Below, piece after piece: positions 1 through 6,152 of a DNA stretch of 6,213 bases. Under the pieces are notes generated by a model. That model had not been told where the DNA came from, did no database searches, and worked only from the letters and a program-made list of their open reading frames with translations. The stretch comes from Rhodothermales bacterium (GTDB lineage: Bacteria; Bacteroidota; Rhodothermia; Rhodothermales; UBA10348), in assembly GCA_030833605.1 (NCBI GenBank), contig JAURGV010000144.1, forward strand, positions 1-6,213, in the 5' to 3' direction. The translations under genes and the position numbers were made by a program. Position 1 is the first letter of the stretch. Every line of letters starts with the position of its first letter.

Positions 1-17
1 CGACAAATTGATTGTCG
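1..17. repeat. Small hairpin downstream of the Gre-family gene, possibly a terminator
   Basis: CGACAA (1-6) and TTGTCG (12-17) are perfect inverted repeats around a 5-base loop, 24 bases past the Gre-gene stop on the minus strand. If the stem is part of a terminator for that gene, the T-run would lie just outside the window (before position 1), so it cannot be judged here. The stem may also extend beyond the edge. A 6-bp stem alone is weak evidence. Confidence 0.3.
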
Positions 18-41
18 TATGTAAACGGAATGGCCAGCATA

Positions 42-566
42 TTAGTCCGAATCGTAGGAAATGGCCACAATCTCAAGGGTTTCTTCCTTACCGCCCATCA
101 TTTGAGTGGCGGATTCGCCTTGCTTCAACCCAATAAGGGTCCGTGCAATGGGTGCAATATAGCCGACGCGCATGGTGGCGAGGTCTGCTTCATCCACGCC
201 CACAATGGAGAACGTGCGTTCGTTGCCAATTTTACCTCCTTTCACCGTTTTTACCGTGACGGTTGCGCCAAATCGTACTTCATCTTGCGGTTGTTCCCTA
301 CCGACTACCAGACGAGCACCAGCGATTCGGCTTTGAAGATCGGTGATTTTACCACGAGCAACGGTTAATGCTCGATTTCGATCGGGCGAATGCTTGTCAC
401 CCTTCTTGAGCTTCTCGCGCTCCGCTTCCAAGGCGGTCATTTCGCCGTGCAACAATCCCAGGCCACGCGCAGTGACAAAATTGATGGCTCCTTCTGGAAG
501 CGGAGCGCGAGGTGGGATGTAAACCACCCCATCGGGTGCCTCTTCTTTTACAAAAGCTCGGGACAT
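42..566 (-). CDS. GreA/GreB-family transcription elongation factor
   Basis: This 174-residue protein should bind RNA polymerase through its secondary channel and act on backtracked complexes, as GreA and GreB do. Residues 1-25 are a family-typical leader (MSRAFVKE, then IPPRAPLP), which supports the chosen ATG although no Shine-Dalgarno is visible. Residues 28-86 form the N-terminal helical hairpin (FVTARGLGLL to the Arg-rich second helix). Residues 90-172 are the FKBP-like C-terminal domain, with VRFGATVTV (97-105), IVGVDEAD (121-128), IAPIARTLIG (137-146) and a final EIVAISY strand. The hairpin tip reads KKGDKHSPDRN. Asp57 appears to align with the first acidic tip residue of GreA, while the second acidic position looks like Ser60, so cleavage-stimulating activity may be weak or different (inference). 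Relatives are sometimes mislabelled 3-oxoacyl-ACP synthase in databases. It may be co-transcribed with the ABC exporter, since no clear terminator separates them. Confidence 0.93.
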   Translation of the reverse strand: MSRAFVKEEAPDGVVYIPPRAPLPEGAINFVTARGLGLLHGEMTALEAEREKLKKGDKHSPDRNRALTVARGKITDLQSRIAGARLVVGREQPQDEVRFGATVTVKTVKGGKIGNERTFSIVGVDEADLATMRVGYIAPIARTLIGLKQGESATQMMGGKEETLEIVAISYDSD

Positions 567-639
567 AGGTTTGGCCTAAAAGCGGTACAACACGGAATAA
601 CGTATCCTACCCATCCGTTTCGTGCTCGGTTTGATGGAA

Positions 640-2460
640 CTACGACACCTCTGATGGCGGCAAATAGTCCTCGCCAGGATTGACAAACAGGTTTTCTTCC
701 CATGCATATTGCTGGTCGTGTAGTTGTTTGTAACGCCCTGCTTTGGCAATCAATTCAGCGTGTGAACCATTTTCGACAATTTCGCCGCCCTCCAAAACCA
801 GAATTTGATCGGCACTTCTAATGGTTGAAAGGCGATGGGCAATTACAAACGTGGTTCGACCTTGACGTAATTCAGCAAATCCTGCTTGAATTAGGGATTC
901 ACTTTCGCTGTCCAAACTAGAGGTAGCTTCGTCCAAAATTAAGATCTTTGGGTTGGCGAGAATGGCCCGAGCAATGGCGACTCGTTGACGCTGTCCGCCC
1001 GAAAGTTTTACACCGCGCTCCCCAACAATCGAATCATAGCCCTCCGGGAATTCAAGAATAAAATCATGGCAATGGGCCAATTTCGAGACGCGTTCTACTT
1101 CGCTTCGATCAGCATTTGGGCGGGCAAATCGGATGTTGTCCTCCACCGTACCATCGAACAAGAAATTTTCCTGCAGAACAACTCCAAGATGGGATCGGTA
1201 ATCCTGCAACTTGATGGATGACAACTCTTTACCGTCAATATATAGTTGACCCGAATCCGGCCGGTTGAAGGCCATAACCAAACTTACAAGGGTGCTTTTG
1301 CCGGAACCGCTTGAACCGACCAATGCTGTTGTAGTCCCTGCATCTGCCGTCAGAGAGACCCCTTTGAGGACGGGGACGTCTTTGTCGTATTCAAAATGGA
1401 CGTCCTTGAGTTCAATTTTTCCTTGAACCGCTCCAAGTGCGTCTTTGTCCTCATCTTCGTCATCTTCCGTAGTGAGACTCATCAGCTCTCGAATTCGGTC
1501 TAGACCTGCAAAGGCCTCTGAAATCTGTGTTCCAATAGACGCCATCTGGATAATTGGGGCGGCTAGGAGACCAATCAAGAAGATGTACAGCACAAAGTCC
1601 CCTAGGGTCATGGTGCCACCAGCGATAGCATTCCCACCGACAATAATCATCAAAATGCCGACACCACCAATAATGAGACCTGCGAACGTTGAAATAGCGG
1701 CGACTCCCGTAATGGATTTTTTAACATTTTGGAAAAGCTCATCTACGCCTTTAGCGAAAATGCCTTGCTCGCGCTCTTCAACCCCATAGGCTTTCACAAT
1801 CCGAATTCCTGAAAGGGTCTCGCTGAGTCTTCCGGTAACTTGCGAGTTGATTTCCCCTCGCTCACGAAATAAAGGACGAAGCCGTTTGAACGCCATGGCC
1901 ATCCCAACGCCAAACATGAGAAGAAGGGCCAGGGTGATGGCCGTCAGCTGCCAGTTAATGTAAAAAAGAGCCCCAAGCGCAATTATAGCCGTAAAAATAC
2001 CCCCTACCAATTGCACGATACCCGTTCCTACGAGATTTCGAATCCCCTCGGCATCCGTCATAATCCGAGAGATTAAAACACCCGTTTTGGTACTGTCGAA
2101 GTAGCTGATAGGCAATCGAGTGACATGGGCCTGAACGCGGCGGCGCATGTCCATAATGGCACTTTGGGCCGTAACGCTCACAATTTGAGACAAGGAGAAG
2201 TTGGTTATCGCGCCAACAACAGTTGCGCCGCCAACCGCCAGGGCGAGGGGGACGAGCATGTCCATTTTACCTTCGCCCAATACGGTATCAATCAAATATT
2301 TGGATCCTGCTGGAAGCACAAAACCGCTAAGCCGATTCACCACCATTAGCACGAAACCAAACGACAGTTTTTTCCGGTGCGTCCACATCAAGGAACGGGC
2401 CTCTTGCCACGTAGCCTTCATGTTTTTCGGTTTTTTCGAGGGTTTGTCTGATGCGCTCAT
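640..2460 (-). CDS. ABC exporter half-transporter (MsbA/multidrug-like, fused membrane and ATPase domains)
   Basis: This is a 606-residue type IV ABC exporter subunit that should work as a dimer in the inner membrane, coupling ATP hydrolysis to export of a lipid, drug or other hydrophobic molecule. The substrate cannot be read from sequence. A basic Lys-rich N-terminus (1-31) precedes six predicted membrane segments (roughly 32-55, 68-95, 143-165, 167-190, 252-279, 284-310). The ATPase domain (about 347-580) has Walker A GSSGSGKST (382-390), the Q-loop Gln430, signature LSGGQ (486-490), Walker B ILILDE with catalytic E511, D-loop SSLD (514-517) and the switch His542, so it should be fully active. 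An acidic stretch, DDEDEDKD (333-340), links the two domains. The ATG follows the 505-base gap, and the Gre-family gene starts 73 bases after the stop. MsbA-type lipid A flippase and multidrug exporter are both possible. Confidence 0.95.
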   Translation of the reverse strand: MSASDKPSKKPKNMKATWQEARSLMWTHRKKLSFGFVLMVVNRLSGFVLPAGSKYLIDTVLGEGKMDMLVPLALAVGGATVVGAITNFSLSQIVSVTAQSAIMDMRRRVQAHVTRLPISYFDSTKTGVLISRIMTDAEGIRNLVGTGIVQLVGGIFTAIIALGALFYINWQLTAITLALLLMFGVGMAMAFKRLRPLFRERGEINSQVTGRLSETLSGIRIVKAYGVEEREQGIFAKGVDELFQNVKKSITGVAAISTFAGLIIGGVGILMIIVGGNAIAGGTMTLGDFVLYIFLIGLLAAPIIQMASIGTQISEAFAGLDRIRELMSLTTEDDEDEDKDALGAVQGKIELKDVHFEYDKDVPVLKGVSLTADAGTTTALVGSSGSGKSTLVSLVMAFNRPDSGQLYIDGKELSSIKLQDYRSHLGVVLQENFLFDGTVEDNIRFARPNADRSEVERVSKLAHCHDFILEFPEGYDSIVGERGVKLSGGQRQRVAIARAILANPKILILDEATSSLDSESESLIQAGFAELRQGRTTFVIAHRLSTIRSADQILVLEGGEIVENGSHAELIAKAGRYKQLHDQQYAWEENLFVNPGEDYLPPSEVS

Positions 2461-2481
2461 TGATCCAAAACGAATTGAATG

Positions 2482-2489
2482 GAAAGATA
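2482..2489 (-). promoter_or_regulatory. Possible Bacteroidota-type -7 box upstream of the ABC exporter
   Basis: The minus-strand octamer TATCTTTC matches seven of the eight positions of the Bacteroidota -7 consensus TAnnTTTG (the two n positions match anything) and ends 21 bases before the exporter ATG. That would leave a short leader. No TTG or TTTG box is found at the expected spacing of about 17-23 bases upstream, so this is only a half-supported promoter. It depends on the phylum assignment being right. Confidence 0.25.
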
Positions 2490-2737
2490 CCCTACCAAGG
2501 GGTGGTTCTTACACGCACATCGATCAAGTCCGATCCGTTCCAAGGTGTTTCGACGAAGGTGCACCCCAAAGCCTCTAAATGCGTATGACAAGAATCTCAA
2601 CCATTCAAGTAGTACATGAAAACATACAGCGAGAGGGAGACTGCCGAAATTTTACGGACGATGGGCTCTTAGAAAACTTTTTGATAAAGTCTTTTTAAGA
2701 CTCGAAGGGCTGTCGAAGACGCTTCAATGCGCGGTCG

Positions 2738-2777
2738 AAAAGAAAAAAAGCCACGATTCTAGTTTGAAAATAGAATC
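2738..2777 (-). terminator. Candidate rho-independent terminator for the glycerol operon
   Basis: In minus-strand RNA, GAUUCUA (2777-2771) pairs perfectly with UAGAAUC (2761-2755) across a 9-base loop. After a five-base GUGGC spacer comes a run of seven U, then C and four U (2749-2738). The orientation suits transcripts coming from glpF, whose stop codon lies about 190 bases upstream. The stem is short and A/U-rich and the spacer is longer than ideal, so efficiency may be modest. On the plus strand no T-run follows the stem. Confidence 0.42.
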
Positions 2778-2882
2778 CGCACCTCTCAATACGGATAAGG
2801 TAAGGTCCAAGCCCATTTTGGACATGGAGTCGGATGAATTAGAATCTTCAATCGTTAGAACAGCTACAAGATGGTCCAAAGA

Positions 2883-2940
2883 ATAAGCCCAGTGCCGGCG
2901 CGCCAAACAATCTAGTGAGGTTCAAGAAGTTTGGGCTTAT
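2883..2940. repeat. 9-bp inverted repeat just downstream of glpF
   Basis: ATAAGCCCA (2883-2891) is perfectly complementary to TGGGCTTAT (2932-2940), with 40 bases between the arms. A second, overlapping pair, CCAAAC (2903-2908) with GTTTGG (2929-2934), uses three of the same bases, so only one of the two stems can form fully at once. The palindrome GGCGCGCC (2897-2904) sits in between. The outer stem begins 25 bases after the glpF stop. On the minus strand it is followed by TCTTT, which is a poor U-tract, so it would be at best a weak terminator or a 3'-end stabilising structure. Confidence 0.4.
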
Positions 2941-2965
2941 GTGGATGCAATTCAATGTGCGCAAA

Positions 2966-3673
2966 TCAAGCAAAAGCATTGAACAATCCAGCCGCCAACA
3001 AGCCACCAACCACGGGACCAGCAACGGGAATCCAGGCATAACCCCAATCGCTTGGGCCTTTTCCCGAAATGGGGAGCATGGCGTGTGCAAGACGAGGTCC
3101 GAGATCACGGGCTGGGTTAATTGCATATCCAGTCGTCCCGCCCAGCGAAAGGCCGATCGCAAGGACCAGCAAGCCTACAGGAAGCGCATCTAATGCGCCG
3201 AGACCTACTTCGGGAGAGGCAAGGTGTAGAACCCCGAAAACAAGAACAAACGTGCCAATCAGTTCAGAAACGAAATTCCATGGTGTGCTGCGAATCGCCG
3301 GTCCGGTGCAAAAAACAGCAAGTTTGGACGGCTGATCTTTGGTCGAAGCAAAGTGAGGATGATAATGAAGCCACACAAGAACGGCACCAAGAAAGGATCC
3401 AATCAATTGCGCTACAACGTAATACGGGACGTCGGCCCAAGGAAATTTACCCGCTAAAGCTAGGCCTAAAGATACGGCTGGATTGATATGAGCCCCAGAA
3501 ATAGGTCCGACCACAAACACGGCGGCAAATACAGCGAGCCCCCAACCCATAGCAATAACAACCCACCCCCCTTCGTTACCTTTTGTTTTCTTCAAAACGA
3601 CGTTGGCGACTACCCCATTTCCTAGCAAGATGAGCAAGGCAGAACCCACAATTTCAGCTATAAAAGGCGTCAT
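2966..3673 (-). CDS. glpF: Aquaglyceroporin / glycerol uptake facilitator (MIP family)
   Basis: This inner-membrane channel allows facilitated diffusion of glycerol. Its 235 residues are slightly shorter than E. coli GlpF. It shows the MIP pattern of six membrane helices plus two half-helices, each capped by an NPA motif: N64-P65-A66 in GAHINPAVSLG and N186-P187-A188 in GYAINPARDLGPR. The Asp after the second NPAR (D190) is typical of glycerol channels rather than water-only aquaporins. Aligned by eye to E. coli GlpF, the selectivity filter would be W44, G174, Y183 and R189, against W48, G191, F200 and R206. The aromatic pair with small Gly and Arg is thus kept, with Tyr for Phe. The gene follows the phosphodiesterase stop by 15 bases, with only a weak GGTAA before the ATG, and is probably the last gene of the glycerol operon. 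No glycerol kinase is visible nearby. Confidence 0.94.
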   Translation of the reverse strand: MTPFIAEIVGSALLILLGNGVVANVVLKKTKGNEGGWVVIAMGWGLAVFAAVFVVGPISGAHINPAVSLGLALAGKFPWADVPYYVVAQLIGSFLGAVLVWLHYHPHFASTKDQPSKLAVFCTGPAIRSTPWNFVSELIGTFVLVFGVLHLASPEVGLGALDALPVGLLVLAIGLSLGGTTGYAINPARDLGPRLAHAMLPISGKGPSDWGYAWIPVAGPVVGGLLAAGLFNAFA

Positions 3674-3688
3674 AATCGTTACCGGATG

Positions 3689-4648
3689 TCAGTTCATGTG
3701 AGAAAGCACGTCTTTAGCGCGATCTGGATAGTCGGTAATTAATCCATCTATTCCAAGACCCATCAGAAATCGCATGCGATCCATTTCGTTGACGGTCCAA
3801 GGAATGACATGCATATTCATTTCGTGTGCTTTTCGAACAAGGTCGGCATCTACCAAATTGTGATTTGGGCTATAGACCGATGGGATGAAGGGAAGCTTCG
3901 CCATATTTGCCTCGAAGCCCTCGTCGTTTGAGATCAACCATACTAGGCTCACGGAAGGATCAATCTGTCGCATTGCCACCAAGGCGCGTTCGTCAAACGA
4001 CTGGACCGAGGTTCGATCCAATACATCGTTTTCTTGGAGCACTTTATAGAGAAGCTCGGCATACGTTGAAACCGACGGATGCAGGATGCCATCGCCATCG
4101 GGAGAAGACTTTATTTCTATGTTAAACCTAGGTTTAGCGCCCTCATGAGCAGCACTCCACGAATCAACCGCCTCCAGAACTGAATGCAAGGTAGGCTTTG
4201 AAACAGCGGTCGGAATTTGTTGGGGGAAAGTAGGATTTCCTCGAGAGCCGCAATCGAACAAAGCAATCTCAGCAGCCGTCATTTCATACAAACGCAGCCC
4301 CTTTTCTTCTTCCTTTGAAACGGGGGAGCCATCGGGATGCGAACAAATGGCACTATTCATCCAGGGTTCGTGAGAAACAATAACCACCTGGTCTTTACTA
4401 ATCACAGCATCCATTTCAAGCGTGGTGACCCCAATCTCCAAAGCTTTGATAAACGCTGGAATGGTGTTTTCAGGGGCAAGACCCCTTGCTCCACGGTGCC
4501 CTTGAAGGTCAAAAGGCATGCCATGGATGAAATTGGAAAGCATGGTAGTTTCACTCTCTAATGTGTCAATGTCCACGTTTTGCACCCTTTGATTCAACGA
4601 AGAGCACCCGGAAAACAATAAAAATGTGATCAACGCGAGTCTAAACAT
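3689..4648 (-). CDS. Lipoprotein glycerophosphodiester phosphodiesterase (GlpQ-like, GDPD family)
   Basis: This enzyme hydrolyses glycerophosphodiesters (deacylated phospholipids such as glycerophosphocholine) to sn-glycerol-3-phosphate and an alcohol. Residues 1-15 are a short lipoprotein signal, with Arg3, a hydrophobic stretch and FSGC, so Cys15 should be lipidated. Phe at -3 of the lipobox is slightly unusual. The GDPD barrel runs from about residue 47 to 315. It has the catalytic HR pair (H51-R52, HRGARG), PENT (59-62), metal ligands E78 and D80 in LEMD, catalytic H93 in SHEPW, E178 in NIEIK, QSFD (216-219), PWTVNE (283-288) and DGLITDYP (301-308). All expected catalytic residues are present, so it should be active. 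The start overlaps the glpD stop (ATGTTTAG), and the lipobox supports this start over internal ATGs. No acidic residues follow Cys15, so a periplasm-facing anchor seems more likely than surface export (inference). It supplies substrate to GlpD. The symbol is left blank because GlpQ and UgpQ types cannot be separated with certainty. Confidence 0.95.
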   Translation of the reverse strand: MFRLALITFLLFSGCSSLNQRVQNVDIDTLESETTMLSNFIHGMPFDLQGHRGARGLAPENTIPAFIKALEIGVTTLEMDAVISKDQVVIVSHEPWMNSAICSHPDGSPVSKEEEKGLRLYEMTAAEIALFDCGSRGNPTFPQQIPTAVSKPTLHSVLEAVDSWSAAHEGAKPRFNIEIKSSPDGDGILHPSVSTYAELLYKVLQENDVLDRTSVQSFDERALVAMRQIDPSVSLVWLISNDEGFEANMAKLPFIPSVYSPNHNLVDADLVRKAHEMNMHVIPWTVNEMDRMRFLMGLGIDGLITDYPDRAKDVLSHMN

Positions 4649-6146
4649 CCTTTGTCACTTCGTACATAGAAACCAACTCGGCGTATTGCTCAATTTCAGT
4701 CTGCTTCTTTTCATCCGTCCAATGGAACGCTCTAGCCATTTGTTCAGCGATTTTTAAGGAAGCCAGTTTGGAATGAGCTGCATTGAGCAACAAACATCGG
4801 GTTCGCCTTGCCATCATGTCTTCCAGTGAAACAGGCCACTCAAATTGGATGGCGCGTTCGATATCTGCAGTGGAATACGGAAAGCCCTCCAACGGCAAGT
4901 CCGGTTCCTGAGACTCTTCGTCACGAAGAGTAGAACCGTCGAATAGCGCCATATTACGAGTAAGGCATTTCCGCCTAGCAAACCCCGCCACTTTCTCCGC
5001 CCGGTTTACGGCATCTTCCCCCATTTGCCTATAGGTCGTCCATTTACCTCCGGTTATGGTCACCAATCCAGTTTTGGATACCTCGATGGTGTGATCCCGA
5101 GAGATGGCCTTCGTTTCCTTATTGGCTTTCACAAGCGGCCGCAAACCCGCATACACACTCAGTACATCTGAACGACGTGGTTTCATGGAGAAATACCGAC
5201 CAGCGTGGTCTAATAGGTAATCAATTTCTTCCTCCAGCGCCTTCGGTTCAAGTGAAACCGTGTCTCTTGGCGTATCTGTGGTGCCCAATAGGACTTTACC
5301 ATGCCATGGGACACCGAAAATAACCCTTCCGTCGTCGGTGCCCGGAACCATGACAGCCGTTTTTTCCGACAAAAAGGAAGCATCCAGCACGAGATGAATC
5401 CCTTGGGCAGCTTGCATAATGCCCTTGGCACTGGGCTGGTCCATATGACGAATCTGGTCGGTGAAAGCCCCGGTGGCGTTAATGACTACTTTTCCTTCGA
5501 ACGAGTACGCCGTACCGGATTCTTGGTCGATCGCTTCAACCCCAGTGGTGCGACCATTAAATGTAGTCAGCCCAACCACTTTCATGTAGTTAAGTGGAAT
5601 CCCTCGGTTCAAAACCGTTGTCTGGGCTAGGCTAATTAAAAGCCGCGCGTCATCAAATTGACCATCCCAGTAGGAGACACCGCCCCGCAGCCCAGCTTTG
5701 GTTATCCCGGGAAGAAGGCTGATCGTGCTGTCGAAGTCCAGCCACCTGGAGGGTGCGATACCCAAGCTTCGGGCTAGCGCATCGTACACTTTCATTCCAA
5801 TCCCATGCCAGAGCTTGTGCCACCATTTGTAGCAAGGAACTACAAATTGAAGCGGACCAACGATATGTGGGGCATTTTTAAGGAGTCTACCCCGTTCTCT
5901 GAGGGCCTTCATCACCATTTTGACGTTGCCTTGCCTCAGGTAACGAACACCTCCATGGATCAATTTGGTGCTTTTGCTGGACGTGCCTTTTCCAAAGTCA
6001 TGCGCTTCTAAAAGGAGCGTGGAATAGCCTCTGGACGCCGCATCAAGTGCCTTTCCAAGCCCGGTAGCGCCACCACCGATCACAATGATATCCCATAGCT
6101 CCGTCGAAGCCGCTTTTTTGAGCAACTCACTTCGGGATGGAATCAT
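4641..6146 (-). CDS. glpD: FAD-dependent (aerobic-type) glycerol-3-phosphate dehydrogenase
   Basis: This enzyme oxidises sn-glycerol-3-phosphate to dihydroxyacetone phosphate at the inner face of the cytoplasmic membrane and passes electrons through FAD to quinone. At 501 residues it has the usual GlpD length. Residues 18-45 form the Rossmann FAD-binding segment with the GGGATG loop (24-29), followed by an acidic residue at the end of the second strand (LLLEAHDF). Other family blocks are HGGVRYLR (64-71), DGQFDDARL (161-169), INATGAFTD (222-230), GTTDTPR (288-294), YAGLRPLV (332-339) and ITGGKWTTYR (364-373). The C-terminal cap domain (about 390-490) carries the conserved RRTRCLLL segment. 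The chosen ATG places the FAD fold about 18 residues in, as is normal. No good Shine-Dalgarno precedes it. Its last 8 bases overlap the phosphodiesterase start, so the two are probably translationally coupled. Confidence 0.97.
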   Translation of the reverse strand: MIPSRSELLKKAASTELWDIIVIGGGATGLGKALDAASRGYSTLLLEAHDFGKGTSSKSTKLIHGGVRYLRQGNVKMVMKALRERGRLLKNAPHIVGPLQFVVPCYKWWHKLWHGIGMKVYDALARSLGIAPSRWLDFDSTISLLPGITKAGLRGGVSYWDGQFDDARLLISLAQTTVLNRGIPLNYMKVVGLTTFNGRTTGVEAIDQESGTAYSFEGKVVINATGAFTDQIRHMDQPSAKGIMQAAQGIHLVLDASFLSEKTAVMVPGTDDGRVIFGVPWHGKVLLGTTDTPRDTVSLEPKALEEEIDYLLDHAGRYFSMKPRRSDVLSVYAGLRPLVKANKETKAISRDHTIEVSKTGLVTITGGKWTTYRQMGEDAVNRAEKVAGFARRKCLTRNMALFDGSTLRDEESQEPDLPLEGFPYSTADIERAIQFEWPVSLEDMMARRTRCLLLNAAHSKLASLKIAEQMARAFHWTDEKKQTEIEQYAELVSMYEVTKDV

Positions 6147-6152
6147 TTGGAT

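Larger units (their letters stand above)
2461..2965. other. 505-base gap without a convincing gene
   Basis: This stretch separates the glpF stop from the ABC exporter start. Read for both strands, it contains only short or start-less open frames. On the plus strand, one frame is open from 2620 to 2886 but has no ATG before 2824, and small ATG frames lie at 2579-2698 and 2616-2672. On the minus strand there is a 60-codon frame at 2724-2906 and a start-less 34-codon frame at 2492-2596. None resembles a family I recognise. Base composition is more A/T-rich than in the flanking genes, especially at 2640-2870. The glpF-proximal part carries inverted repeats (2883-2940) and a hairpin with a T-run on the minus strand (2738-2777). 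The part nearest the exporter should hold its promoter. It may also hold a decayed small gene or a small RNA, but neither can be shown from sequence alone. Confidence 0.6.

Noticed and set aside
611..637. Inverted repeat CCATC/GATGG between the ABC exporter and the Gre-family gene
   Set aside because: Only five base pairs with a 17-base loop and no T-run on either strand. It does not support a terminator.
2499..2567. GGGGTG/CACCCC pair upstream of the ABC exporter, considered as an operator or leader stem
   Set aside because: Six base pairs at long spacing with no extension on either side. Chance level.
2201..2578. Plus-strand frame running from the exporter 5' end into the gap
   Set aside because: Its first two thirds are antisense to the clearly coding exporter membrane domain, and the remaining 39 codons have no independent start or recognisable motif.
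2668..2699. A/T-rich imperfect hairpin (CTTAGAAA with TTTTTAAG)
   Set aside because: It needs a G-U pair, is almost all A/T and has a 16-base loop. Such pairings arise easily in this A/T-rich stretch.
2724..2906. Minus-strand 60-codon frame in the gap after glpF
   Set aside because: It has no recognisable motif or Shine-Dalgarno, its reading frame runs through the terminator-like hairpin and T-run, and it competes with a plus-strand open frame over the same bases. It is more likely chance.
2461..2965. Riboswitch, tRNA or CRISPR array in the long gap
   Set aside because: No cloverleaf, no repeat-spacer pattern and no riboswitch core that I can recognise were seen. A covariance-model search would be the decisive test.
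2848..3162. Minus-strand 104-codon frame overlapping the glpF 3' end
   Set aside because: Most of it lies inside glpF in another frame, where the GlpF frame carries the NPA motif and membrane helices. It is a shadow with no family features.
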